Assembly: GCF_014873855.1 (NCBI RefSeq)
Contig: NZ_JADBEL010000025.1
Span: 1-56,760, forward strand
Reading direction: 5' to 3'
DNA length: 56,760 bases
Source of the DNA: Sporosarcina limicola
GTDB lineage: Bacteria; Bacillota; Bacilli; Bacillales_A; Planococcaceae
Both the position numbers and the translations under genes were made by a program. The notes under the pieces were generated by a model. The model was not told where the DNA came from, did no database searches, and saw nothing but the letters and a program-made list of their open reading frames with translations. Below, piece after piece: positions 1-7,948 of the stretch (the stretch's first letter is position 1; each line of letters opens with the position of its first letter).

Positions 1-84
1 TGAAGTGGTAAGGGCTTTGTCACTCACTGGTACAATCTATGTCACTTGGTGGTAAAAAACATGTCACGAGTGGTACATTTCATT
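1..84. mobile_element. Terminal repeats of an IS21-like insertion sequence (partial)
   Basis: Three degenerate units of about 20 bp follow one another, each built on TGTCA and TGGTAC. The segment is closely related to a second copy at 2519-2583 in the same orientation: both open with TGAAGTGGTAA and close with TGGTACATTTCATT, then diverge. Multiple short terminal repeats of this kind are typical of IS21-family ends. No transposase is visible, so the element body would lie left of the window. The family assignment is inference. Confidence 0.4.
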
Positions 85-395
85 GGCTGTAATCAGGAGA
101 AAAACAAACAAAATAGAAAAAGTAGTGATAAACCTTTGATATATTAACTTATACAAGGGTTTTACTTTTATCCCATTTTAGAATAATGTGAGATTTAAAT
201 ACTGGATATATGGGTAGTATTTTATTTATTGGTAGGAGGACAAAGACTCGATCCGAGGATAGGACTTCGCAGAACTTAAATAACAGAAAGAAATTTATAC
301 AGATATATAGGGGAAACACTTGTACAAATAATGGTATGGATATCTAAGGCTCATATGGTATTAGTAAGTGACATAGGAGAGGGTGTATAGATCAT

Positions 396-1256
396 ATGGG
401 ATTAGAGAATTTTAAATGGTTTGCTACAGAAACAAAAATAGAGCATTTGCTAGGTAACGGCCAGCTAGAAGAGAAAACAGTGGTTACTATTGGGATTAAA
501 GATATAAACAACGATTTTCAAGTTCCTCACCCCATTACACATTTTATTAGACAAAAATATCAATTCACAGGTAAATCTTTAAGTTCTCAATTGAATCCGG
601 CTAGAGAAATAGTGAAGTTTTTAAACTTTACCAACAAACAAATAACTCTTGGAAAGCCTGAATTTCAAATTATAGCAGAGAAAGGGTTTAGAGGATTCCA
701 ACTTATTCACGCTGCCCGTTATATTACTTATTGTGCAGAAAAAAAGCTGGCATATAAGTATGTTAAAGCTTCAATTGAAAGATATCTCATACATTTCTAT
801 GACTACTTAATTAAGATGGAACTACTGGGTGAAGACATAGAATTTGATACATATGTAAATAGACGAGGGGAAGAAGTAATTATTACCCCTTTTGATCATC
901 CAAGATTTGATACACAATACCCTTCTACTGATGATCCAGTTAGGAACAAACTTAAAGATTTTGGGGACAATCCTGAAAAAAGAAACAGGTTAGTTTATGA
1001 GTTCATAGAAGAGGCACGAAGGGTATCTCCTGACATAGCTTTTGGAATTGCTCTTCAAATTTTTGCAGGATTACGAAGAGGCGAAGTTGTGAACCTCACT
1101 TCGGCAACTGTTCCAACAGACTTTTTAAGTGGCTCAAATTATATTGCTGTCCTGGATAACCAATATCGTTTATTTAAAGATTTCAAGAACACAATAAAGG
1201 AACAAGTGAAAAGATATAACTATGTTATTTTACTAATGAACACATTATTTTATTGA
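396..1256 (+). pseudogene. Tyrosine recombinase/integrase, C-terminally truncated
   Basis: The frame encodes 286 residues with a long N-terminal region (an arm/SAM-like core-binding part around residues 75-145). It reaches the first catalytic box of tyrosine recombinases at about residues 215-232, where GLRRGEVVNLT carries the box I arginine. The rest of the catalytic domain (Lys, HxxR, His/Trp and Tyr) is missing: the frame ends about 60 residues later, inside the 3' end of the convergent hydrolase gene. It cannot be an active recombinase. The truncation point is probably a deletion or insertion junction near 1200-1256. A weak AG-rich ribosome site precedes the ATG. It is most likely the relic of an integrative element that brought the 0-5 kb accessory genes. 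Confidence 0.6.
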
Positions 1257-2160
1257 ATTTTTTAGCCTCATCCCACTGTGGAAAGTGAGCTGAATACTCA
1301 AACCAATACAATTCTTTTTCAGATTTTATGGTTTGATAATACTTTTCAACTTCCTTTGAAGAAGCATGATAATCATGGCGTCCTTCAATAAAAATTACAG
1401 GTACATCAAATGAATCTATAGCTTCAAAATTAACATGCATTAATTCAGGCCATAAATATTTTATTCCTTGAATACTCCCTTTTTGTCTCTTAATTGTATC
1501 TTTAAAACTATAATCATATGATTTTAGAAACGTAAATATAAACTTATTATAGCTACTTTCGTTATATATCGATCCACCGTGCTTCACAACTTGTTTCGTA
1601 ATAAACAATAAGTTGTTAAACCAATTATCATCTGAATAAGTACAATCTATATCTTTAATTTTTTCTATTATTTTTTTATTTCCTTTTTCTGTATTTTTTT
1701 CTAATGCAAAATTATAACTTTCTTTACATACCTTTTCCATGTTAACGACTTGCCCACACCCAATATACTTTTTTATTAATTCTGGATAAGTCATTATAAA
1801 TTTCAAACCTAATACACTGCCCCAAGAATGTCCCATGACATATAACTTTTTCTTTTTAAATTGCGCTAAAAGAAGTTTTGAAAGTTCATAAATATCATTA
1901 ACATACATATCAATGTTAATATTATCTTCTTTTTCAAATTTATAGTATGATTTTCCGTATCCTCTTTGTTCTAAAACAACAACAGTATAACATTCTTCCA
2001 ACTTTTTATTATATTTTTTCATCAATGGTTGACAGGTATCACCTGGTCCCCCATGTAATACCAATAACAATGGATTGTTGATATCATTACTTGATATAAA
2101 TATATATTGATCCATTCCATTTATTTTGACTTTTTGTACTACTGATATACTGTTTTTCAT
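1225..2160 (-). CDS. Alpha/beta hydrolase (proline iminopeptidase-like)
   Basis: This 311-residue cytosolic hydrolase shows the full alpha/beta-hydrolase set. The oxyanion motif HGGPGD is near residues 36-41, and EQRGYGKS near 64-71. The nucleophile elbow GHSWGS is near 109-114 with its serine. An acidic residue lies in EGRHDYH late in the sequence, and a histidine in SAHFPQWDE near the C terminus. HGGPG plus GxSWGS is characteristic of prolyl iminopeptidases and related peptidases/esterases (family S33). It appears intact and is AT-richer than the core genes, which fits an acquired gene. Its 3' end overlaps the truncated integrase by about 30 bp. The substrate is unknown; an N-terminal-proline aminopeptidase or an esterase are both possible. 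Confidence 0.75.
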   Translation of the reverse strand: MKNSISVVQKVKINGMDQYIFISSNDINNPLLLVLHGGPGDTCQPLMKKYNKKLEECYTVVVLEQRGYGKSYYKFEKEDNINIDMYVNDIYELSKLLLAQFKKKKLYVMGHSWGSVLGLKFIMTYPELIKKYIGCGQVVNMEKVCKESYNFALEKNTEKGNKKIIEKIKDIDCTYSDDNWFNNLLFITKQVVKHGGSIYNESSYNKFIFTFLKSYDYSFKDTIKRQKGSIQGIKYLWPELMHVNFEAIDSFDVPVIFIEGRHDYHASSKEVEKYYQTIKSEKELYWFEYSAHFPQWDEAKKFNKIMCSLVK

Positions 2161-2294
2161 AAACTACTCCTTAATCTTATTAAAATATTTTAAATATCTT
2201 ACATTTTTTATTTGTACGTAACATTTTTCTTTAATATTTATTATGTAAACTAAACAATTCTTAGTAATTGTTTAGTTTGCATTTGTTACACAAT

Positions 2295-2429
2295 CTATCT
2301 TTCTGAATTTATATCAACGAAAATTTCCTTTAATATCTTTATATTTTTCTCTAAGAAATCACCTGACCATATTTCTCTATGTGTTCCGTATCCTTGTGAA
2401 ATCTTGAATCTACTCTTTGTAGCTATTTT
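2295..2429 (-). other. Short coding-like remnant upstream of the hydrolase
   Basis: On the minus strand, 44 codons are open between an upstream TAG and a TAG at 2295-2297. The translation contains SQGYGTHREIW and ends KEIFVDINSER, which looks like a protein C terminus rather than random sequence. No start codon with a ribosome site is visible. It is probably the tail of a deleted gene. I do not recognise the family. The rest of 2160-2518 shows only AT-rich sequence. Confidence 0.25.
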
Positions 2430-2518
2430 CTATTGTATAGGAATATCTGAAAATCAGTCAAATATCTATAACATTATTGTTTCCAAAATATAGTTTCTTA
2501 TCTTTGATCATCCAGAAG

Positions 2519-2583
2519 GTATGAAGTGGTAAACAACAGTCTGTCATTCAGTGGTGAAAACTATGTCAAGAATGGTACATTTC
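2519..2583. mobile_element. Solo IS21-like end, second copy
   Basis: This segment matches 1-84 in sequence and orientation but is one repeat unit shorter. It abuts the coding sequence of the ABC permease on the minus strand, which reads out of its own frame into this segment and stops. It is therefore the scar of an IS insertion or of a recombination between two IS copies. Confidence 0.4.
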
Positions 2584-2931
2584 ATTTGCAGCATTCATTT
2601 TTAAAGTGATATCTTCATCTATTGGAAAAAATGTATCTGCAATTTCCCAAGAGAATAAATCAGAAGGTCTGTTATCAGCATCAGTACTTTGGCGTCTATC
2701 TATATAATTTATAAGAATTTCCCTTACTTTTTGATCTGTAAAATCTCCCGTATGCTCCTCAACATTTTTATGGTAAAGATCCACTTCTCCTTTGTAATGT
2801 CCCTGAAGTTGTGAATAATAAAAACCAAGGAACAATATACCCGCTAAAACAAATAATGATACAATCAAAGCGCCTATAAAAGTCTTATTTTTTATGATTT
2901 TGTCAATTTCACATTGTACGATTGTTCTCAT
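2566..2931 (-). pseudogene. ABC-2 type permease, truncated by an IS end
   Basis: The start at 2931 overlaps the end of the ATPase gene (2909) by 23 bp, the usual coupling of ABC-2 ATPase and permease. The N terminus has a short cytosolic stretch, one clear membrane segment (about residues 17-37, GALIVSLFVLAGILFLGFYY) and an extracellular loop. The frame then runs into the IS-like end at 2583 and stops after six more codons. A full permease of this class has about six membrane segments and 250 or more residues, so only the first quarter remains. With the other damage in this operon, the exporter is almost certainly dead. Confidence 0.65.
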
Positions 2932-3807
2932 TTTCAGCATCCTCTCTGAAATAGTATAGATATAAATCCTCCAATGTAGGTTGAACTTGTTGAGCATTAT
3001 GAGTAGATTTTTCTTTTGAAATAATTCTTAGTACTGTTCCATTTTTTTCGTTCTTTTGGTTGCTAATAATGTGTTTTGCTAACATCTCATCAAGTTTACC
3101 GGTTTCAACTATAGACTCCCAAACACATCCGTTAATGGTTTTGACTAGTTCGGAGGCAGCACCTCTGTTTTCAAGTGTCCCTTGATTCAGAACAAGTATT
3201 TCGTCTGCAATATACTCAATATCTGAAACGATGTGTGTTGAAAGTATGACGATTTTATTTCCAGAAAAAGAGCTAATTAAATTCCTAAATCGAACTCGTT
3301 CTTTTGGATCCAAACCAACTGTCGATTCATCCAAGATCAATACTTCTGGATCATTTATCATTGCTTGTGCAATCCCTAACCGTTGTTTCATTCCTCCAGA
3401 GTATTTTTTTATTTTTTTATTTTTTTATTCTTCACATCTTCTAATTCGACTAGTTTTAAAAGTTCAACACATCTTTTTTTGGCGAAATTTTTATTGATAC
3501 CTTTAAGAGCAGCGATATATAACATGAACTTCATCCCGGTGAAATCGGGATAATAACTGAAATCTTGTGGTAAAAAGCCTAACACTGAGCGAAAGGCATC
3601 TGAATTGGTTCGTACATCGTCATGATTATATTTAACTGTGCCCGCATTTTGTTTTATCACACCACTAATGATTCTAAATAAAGTTGATTTTCCTGATCCG
3701 TTTGAACCTAAAAGTCCGTAAACTCCAGGTTTTAAACTAAATGAGACAATATTAAGGACAACAGTATCGTCATATTTTTTTGTAATATTATTTAATTCTA
3801 ATAGCAT
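2909..3807 (-). pseudogene. ABC transporter ATPase, frameshifted at the signature motif
   Basis: Start ATG at 3807 follows GGGAGGCG and overlaps the upstream gene end (3798). Walker A is GSNGSGKST near residues 35-43, the Q-loop is FLPQDF, and Walker B is VLILDES, where the usual final Pro is Ser, followed by the D-loop. The H-loop is ILSTHIVSD. Together these define a drug/peptide-type ABC ATPase of about 300 residues. The frame breaks at 3404-3427, where the 8-bp unit TTTTTTTA (plus strand) occurs three times. With two copies the gene reads straight through as KKIKKYSGGM, restoring the signature motif; the third copy gives a TAA. A second ORF resumes at 3391. The break could be a fixed mutation or a reversible slippage switch. 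Confidence 0.75.
3404..3427 (-). repeat. Three tandem copies of an 8-bp A-rich unit inside the ABC ATPase
   Basis: TTTTTTTA (TAAAAAAA on the coding strand) is repeated exactly three times. Because the unit length is not a multiple of three, gaining or losing a copy changes the reading frame just before the ABC signature motif. Two copies give an intact gene; three copies, as here, give a stop. Confidence 0.85.
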
Positions 3808-4541
3808 TGGTAAAACGCCTCCCATTTTTTCTCTTTAAGGATATTCATTACGATAAATCCTAAAAATATTATTGATAAAATGTATCCTGCTGCCCAATAC
3901 TTTATCTCGAATTCATAAATATTGAATAAATTGACTAAAATCATGACACACGTAAGTACTATCCCTGAACTAATCCAAAAAATAACGGAAGAGAAAGTAT
4001 TTCTCCAAATCGTGAAAAGTGAAAACAGGACTATACAAGTAATGTTAAAAGGGACTAGTAAATATAAGATTATTTTCCAAAAGGAAATTGCAATCACACC
4101 TTGGCAAATAAAAGCTAGACAACTAATTAATAATAAATCGGTTAATCCAAAAATAAGTAATTTTATTATGATATGTTGACGCAAATCATATTTTAGTGTT
4201 TGCTCTAATTCCCACATTCCAGATGTAAAACTGCGAAATAATTCATCAATAAAGAAAAAAACGGAAAAAATAACTGTAACCGTTAAGCTTTGAATGATGA
4301 ATGTCTCATTGTCAATAACTCTAGTGATTAATAAAATAGTCATGGTGAGGAGAGCAAATTGAATAAGCCAAGTATGGAGTCTAGTGAACCGAATAGACGA
4401 ACGAAAAAGGTCAAAAAGAGAATATCTGCAAAGTTGATTTTTAATGATTTTTTGCTTGCCTAAATTAATTACCTCTAGTCTCTGAATTTCATCAATTTTA
4501 ACTTCGTAGGCTTTCATCATTTTTATCGTTTTTTTATTCAT
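3798..4541 (-). CDS. Polytopic membrane protein of the sigma/ABC operon
   Basis: A 247-residue protein with a charged N-terminal ~55 residues followed by about six hydrophobic segments (roughly residues 58-75, 84-105, 135-160, 168-185, 190-212 and 218-238). The start overlaps the end of the sigma-factor gene (ATGAATAA), and its own end overlaps the ATPase start, so it is the middle gene of a coupled operon. Similar membrane proteins lie between an ECF sigma factor and an ABC exporter in other Firmicutes, where they may act as anti-sigma factor or accessory permease. That role is inference. The frame is intact although its neighbours on both sides are broken. Confidence 0.5.
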   Translation of the reverse strand: MNKKTIKMMKAYEVKIDEIQRLEVINLGKQKIIKNQLCRYSLFDLFRSSIRFTRLHTWLIQFALLTMTILLITRVIDNETFIIQSLTVTVIFSVFFFIDELFRSFTSGMWELEQTLKYDLRQHIIIKLLIFGLTDLLLISCLAFICQGVIAISFWKIILYLLVPFNITCIVLFSLFTIWRNTFSSVIFWISSGIVLTCVMILVNLFNIYEFEIKYWAAGYILSIIFLGFIVMNILKEKKWEAFYQCY

Positions 4542-5091
4542 TCATAAACTCCTCTCTATCTAACAATTTACTTAGTTTTTTTATACCTTGATTAATCCTT
4601 GATTGGGATGTAGCAACACTTGTCCCATTAATTTAGGCAATGTCTTTCACTTTTAAATCATGGTAATATTTCAAAATTAAATCTTCTTTTTGAATATCAG
4701 GAAGAGTATTTAATACGAGTTATATTTGATTTACATTTTCCTGCGTAATTAAATTACTAACAATGCCTTTAGCAGAACCAAGATTTAAAAAATTTTCAAC
4801 CAATTCAAATTGCGTGAATTTCTTTTTGTTATAGTAGTTGTTACATACATTCACAGTAATCGTAAATAAGTAATTAAGGAACTTCCCACTAAATTTGTAT
4901 TTCTCGATGTTTTCAATGACTTTTAGAAAGATATCTTGGGTTAAATCTAAAGCTAAAACCCAATCGCCCAAACACCTTCGCACACAAAATGAAAAGATTT
5001 GATTATAGTATTTATTTACTAGTTTCTCCCAAGCTTCAGTATCACCAGCCTTTATCTTTCTAATTAATATGTAGTCTTCAATCGTCTTCAC
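4534..5091 (-). pseudogene. ECF-type RNA polymerase sigma factor with two in-frame stops
   Basis: Region 2 is intact: IRKIKAGDTEAWEKLVNKYY, then the sigma2 core LDLTQDIFLKVIENIEKY and LNYLFTITVNVCNNYY. The same frame then meets TAA just after NVNQI and resumes as LPDIQKEDLILKYYHDLKVKDIA. It meets a second TAA and continues as SVATSQSRINQGIKKLSKLL, a region 4 helix-turn-helix. No frameshift is needed, so two point mutations are enough to explain the damage. The gene would normally be about 185 residues, and its stop overlaps the next gene's start. Such sigma factors usually activate their own ABC exporter against envelope-active peptides. Here only a region 2 fragment could be made. Confidence 0.75.
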
Positions 5092-5099
5092 CTTTCATA

Positions 5100-5690
5100 A
5101 CACGCCCTCACCTCTATAAGAAAAATGCTCCTCACTATAGATTAACAAAGTTCTTTCAAAAATCATTTAACACAATTAGATATTTTTTTAAAAGTCTACT
5201 TTTAAAAATTAAGACCACCAATAACGTTGCATGATTTTAAAAAATAATGAGTACGTTAATGAAATAAGAACACCATAAACAAGACCAAGAATTTAGAACC
5301 TGTTTCATACTTTAAAAAATTAATAATTCTATTTATTTTCCTTTCACCAACCCACCTTCATTTTTTAATCTAAATGCGTAGAATATATGTATATAAGTTG
5401 AATTTAATTTTTACACTTTAGTTGATTCTACATATGCTTGTTTGACGCGTTTGTTTCAGTGCCTCCGTCAAAATCTCGTACCCCTTGTAAACACTGATTC
5501 AAACAATGTATTCAAGCTTTTTTGGTCTCGTCTCCTTAACTGGGAACGGGCCTTTTTACTTCTGTGGGCAGCCATATGGGCCGAAATAAGGTCCAGTCTG
5601 TCGTTTTTTCTACATTATAAACCTAATTAATTACAGGGTTTTTATGGTTAATGAAAACTTCCCTATTTTTATGAAAAAGAAAAGCCATGA
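5100..5690. other. Intergenic junction between accessory block and core cluster
   Basis: About 590 bp of AT-rich sequence with no convincing gene. A 62-codon frame near 5442-5630 lacks a ribosome site and any family-like composition. This stretch separates the decayed accessory genes from the conserved yun/yut cluster and probably contains the insertion or deletion boundary. Confidence 0.5.
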
Positions 5691-5708
5691 CAGAAACCCT
5701 TTGATATA

Positions 5709-5837
5709 ATGGAAATATTGAGCAACAATTCGGGTGGACATGCCGCGCAAAATGCGAAACGGTTTCAAAAGATGCTTTCTATCAATTTTGAAAATCTGGC
5801 GCCGAAACAGCTCGACTTTTTCGAGGGGGAATGGTGA
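5709..5837 (+). pseudogene. 42-codon frame coupled to the TauE gene, probably the tail of a lost gene
   Basis: The frame reads MEILSNNSGGHAAQ and ends QLDFFEGEW, with a stop (TGA, 5835-5837) that overlaps the ATG at 5837 as TGATG, a classic translational-coupling junction. There is no ribosome site before its ATG, and the frame is open only from 5691. In B. subtilis yunE follows yunD, so this may be the last codons of a yunD-like gene cut off by the accessory insertion. That identity is inference from gene order, not recognised in the sequence. It could also be a genuine small ORF. Confidence 0.35.
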
Positions 5838-6667
5838 TGGCGATGGCGTATATCCTATTGGCCGTTATCGGGCTAGCGTCAGGAATTATAGGTGCACTCG
5901 TCGGCCTTGGTGGAGGGATTATACTCGTTCCAGCGACACTTTTTATGGGTGTAAATCTGGGGTTGATTGACGGCATTACGCCGCAAAGTGTTGTAGGTCT
6001 TTCTGTTATTATGATGATTTTTATTGGACTTGCATCGACGTTATCTTATATGAAAGCGAAGATGGTCGATTATCGTAGTGGTTACATATTTTTTGCAGGT
6101 AGTGTTCCGGGGACAGTGCTCGGTGCCTTCGTGAATAAAGGACTTGATTTATCATCCTTCAATTTATATTTTGGCATACTACTCATTCTTTTATCGACAC
6201 TTCTACTTGTAAGGAAGTATTTAAAGCCGGTTCATTGGTTCGTTGACCGTGGGAAACAGAGAACGTTCACTGATAAGATGGGCGAAACGCATGTATTTGG
6301 TTATCCTTTATGGTTTGCATTACTTTTAACTTTTGGTATTGGTTTCGCATCGGGCCTTTTCGGTATGGGTGGAGGCTCTATCATTGTACCTGCAATGATT
6401 TTATTATTTTTATTTCCACCACATATTGCTGTAGGAACTTCCATGTTCATGGTTTTCCTATCAGCTATCGTCAACTCAATTACACATATCTCACTAGGCA
6501 ATGTGCCATGGCTTTACGCGATACCTGTTGTTCCAGCAGCATACATAGGTGCAAAACTTGGAGCGAAATTGAATCAGAAGATGAAATCGGAAACACTTGT
6601 GGTAGCGTTACGAATTATCTTTCTAATACTTGGTGTTAGATCCATTATTGAAGGCGTTTTTGGTTGA
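5837..6667 (+). CDS. yunE: TauE/SafE family sulfite/anion exporter (YunE-like)
   Basis: About 276 residues and eight predicted membrane helices. The family's duplicated Gly-rich motif appears as GALVGLGGGIILVPA near the N terminus and again as GLFGMGGGSIIVPA in the second half, as expected for this two-repeat fold. The family exports sulfite, sulfoacetate or related anions. The start was set at 5837 because AGGGGG (5824-5829) lies 7 bp upstream and the ATG overlaps the preceding stop as TGATG; an ATG at 5831 is in frame but too close to the ribosome site. It sits beside yunB as in B. subtilis. The actual substrate is unknown. Confidence 0.85.
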   Translation: MAMAYILLAVIGLASGIIGALVGLGGGIILVPATLFMGVNLGLIDGITPQSVVGLSVIMMIFIGLASTLSYMKAKMVDYRSGYIFFAGSVPGTVLGAFVNKGLDLSSFNLYFGILLILLSTLLLVRKYLKPVHWFVDRGKQRTFTDKMGETHVFGYPLWFALLLTFGIGFASGLFGMGGGSIIVPAMILLFLFPPHIAVGTSMFMVFLSAIVNSITHISLGNVPWLYAIPVVPAAYIGAKLGAKLNQKMKSETLVVALRIIFLILGVRSIIEGVFG

Positions 6668-6756
6668 TGTATGAATTTCGAGATTAATACGGAATTACAT
6701 ATTTTATAGAATGAACGGTTCGCTTCTTGCATAACGTAACAGCAGGAGGAGTCGTC

Positions 6757-7521
6757 TTGAGATTTCATGGGCAAGTTAAACGAAAAACCAGGAAAAAGAA
6801 GCGCAGACTACTTCCACTCCTACTTCCAGGATTCCTTATTGCAATTGCACTCTTTTTCTATTTCGTTAATATGAGACTTACTCCAATCTATGTCGAATAT
6901 GCAGAGGTTCAAACAAAAAAAATTGCTGCACATGTTATCAGTAAAGCAATCAATTCACGGTCATCTGAAGTCCTGGACATTAACGAAATAATCGTTACTA
7001 ATCCGAATGAGCCGGCAGGAATGGTGAAATTCAATACTGAAATCATTAACAGGGCCATGGCGGAGATTCACGGTCTTGTCGAGGCCCATCTGGAACAGGC
7101 GGAAGCGGGCAATCTCGATATGTTTCCAATGCAAAAAGATATCGAATACAAACCGGAGGAAATGGAGAATAAAGGAGGCGTTGTATTTTTTGTACCTATT
7201 GGGCAGGCAACAAATATACCGTTACTAGGGAATTTAGGACCGAAAATCCCAATCCGTTTTCACGTAATCGGGGATGTAAGTGCAACTGTTCAGACGGAAA
7301 TTAAGGAATTCGGTATTAATAATGCCTATGTTGAAGTGAATATTTTGTTAAAGGTGAATGTGCAAATTATCGTGCCTCTTGCGACACGAACGAGTGTTGT
7401 GGAACAAAAAATTCCTGTTGCAATGGGTTTAATCTCAAGTCCGATACCTAAAATTTTCAATAAAGGTGGTGATAACCCACCTCAGATTGAAATCCCGTTC
7501 TCTATAACGGATGATGAGTAA
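6757..7521 (+). CDS. yunB: Sporulation protein YunB
   Basis: A TTG start at 6757 has AGGAGG 7 bp upstream and gives 254 residues, the usual YunB length. The protein opens with a basic stretch (RKTRKKKRR), then a single membrane anchor (LLPLLLPGFLIAIALFFYFV), then a soluble extracytoplasmic domain of about 210 residues. YunB is a sigmaE-type mother-cell protein of spore formers needed for full sporulation efficiency; its biochemical role is unknown. Neighbouring yunE supports orthology. A TTG further upstream (6727) is in frame but has no ribosome site. Confidence 0.85.
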   Translation: MRFHGQVKRKTRKKKRRLLPLLLPGFLIAIALFFYFVNMRLTPIYVEYAEVQTKKIAAHVISKAINSRSSEVLDINEIIVTNPNEPAGMVKFNTEIINRAMAEIHGLVEAHLEQAEAGNLDMFPMQKDIEYKPEEMENKGGVVFFVPIGQATNIPLLGNLGPKIPIRFHVIGDVSATVQTEIKEFGINNAYVEVNILLKVNVQIIVPLATRTSVVEQKIPVAMGLISSPIPKIFNKGGDNPPQIEIPFSITDDE

Positions 7522-7576
7522 AAAGGCGCTTGAAAATGTATTGCATTATTGATAGGCTAGTAAGGTATAAGAATAT

Positions 7577-7757
7577 CGATAGGGTAGAGGCTGCATTGCT
7601 TATGAGTCGCACACGCAAGATTGACATTGATGACCGTGTGTAAAAGGAAGCTTTGCCGAAGTTTGATGGGGTTGTCAATTCCATCAGGCTGGGGTCATTC
7701 CGAATAGGGATGGCACTGTCATACGTCTTTTTTAGGCGTCTGATGAGCTACAGATCG
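7577..7757 (+). promoter_or_regulatory. Lysine riboswitch (L-box) upstream of the NhaC-type transporter
   Basis: The leader carries conserved L-box blocks in order: TAGAGGCTGC (7585-7594), GGAAGCTTTGCCGAAG (7646-7661), GGCTGGGGTC (about 7687-7696) and GGATGGCACTGTCATA (about 7708-7723). The ends pair as a P1 stem: CGAT and GTAG (7577-7587) with CTAC and ATCG (7748-7757). An intrinsic terminator at 7808-7868 precedes the gene, so lysine binding would switch transcription off. NhaC-superfamily transporters are an established class of L-box targets in Firmicutes and are considered lysine transporters. Confidence 0.85.
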
Positions 7758-7807
7758 CAAGTTAGATAAGTACTATCAATTATCCAACAAACGAAACGTA
7801 GATAAAG

Positions 7808-7868
7808 TCGACTGCTGATGCACTTAACAAAGTGTGGATGGTAGTTGGCTTTTTATTTCTCCTTATTG
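7808..7868 (+). terminator. Expression-platform terminator of the lysine riboswitch
   Basis: CGACTGC pairs with GTAGTTG and GCACTT with AAGTGT across a small internal loop, followed by GGCTTTTTATTT. It lies between the aptamer and the ribosome site of the transporter gene. Confidence 0.75.
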
Positions 7869-7948
7869 GTTGTTCAGAGGGGACAGCAAAAAAACCTTTT
7901 GAAAATACCTAAAGAGAGCCTTACCCCAACGAAATGGAGGAATGGACA

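Noticed and set aside
5442..5630. 62-codon ORF in the 5.1-5.7 kb gap
   Set aside because: No ribosome site, no family-like composition and no coupling to neighbours.
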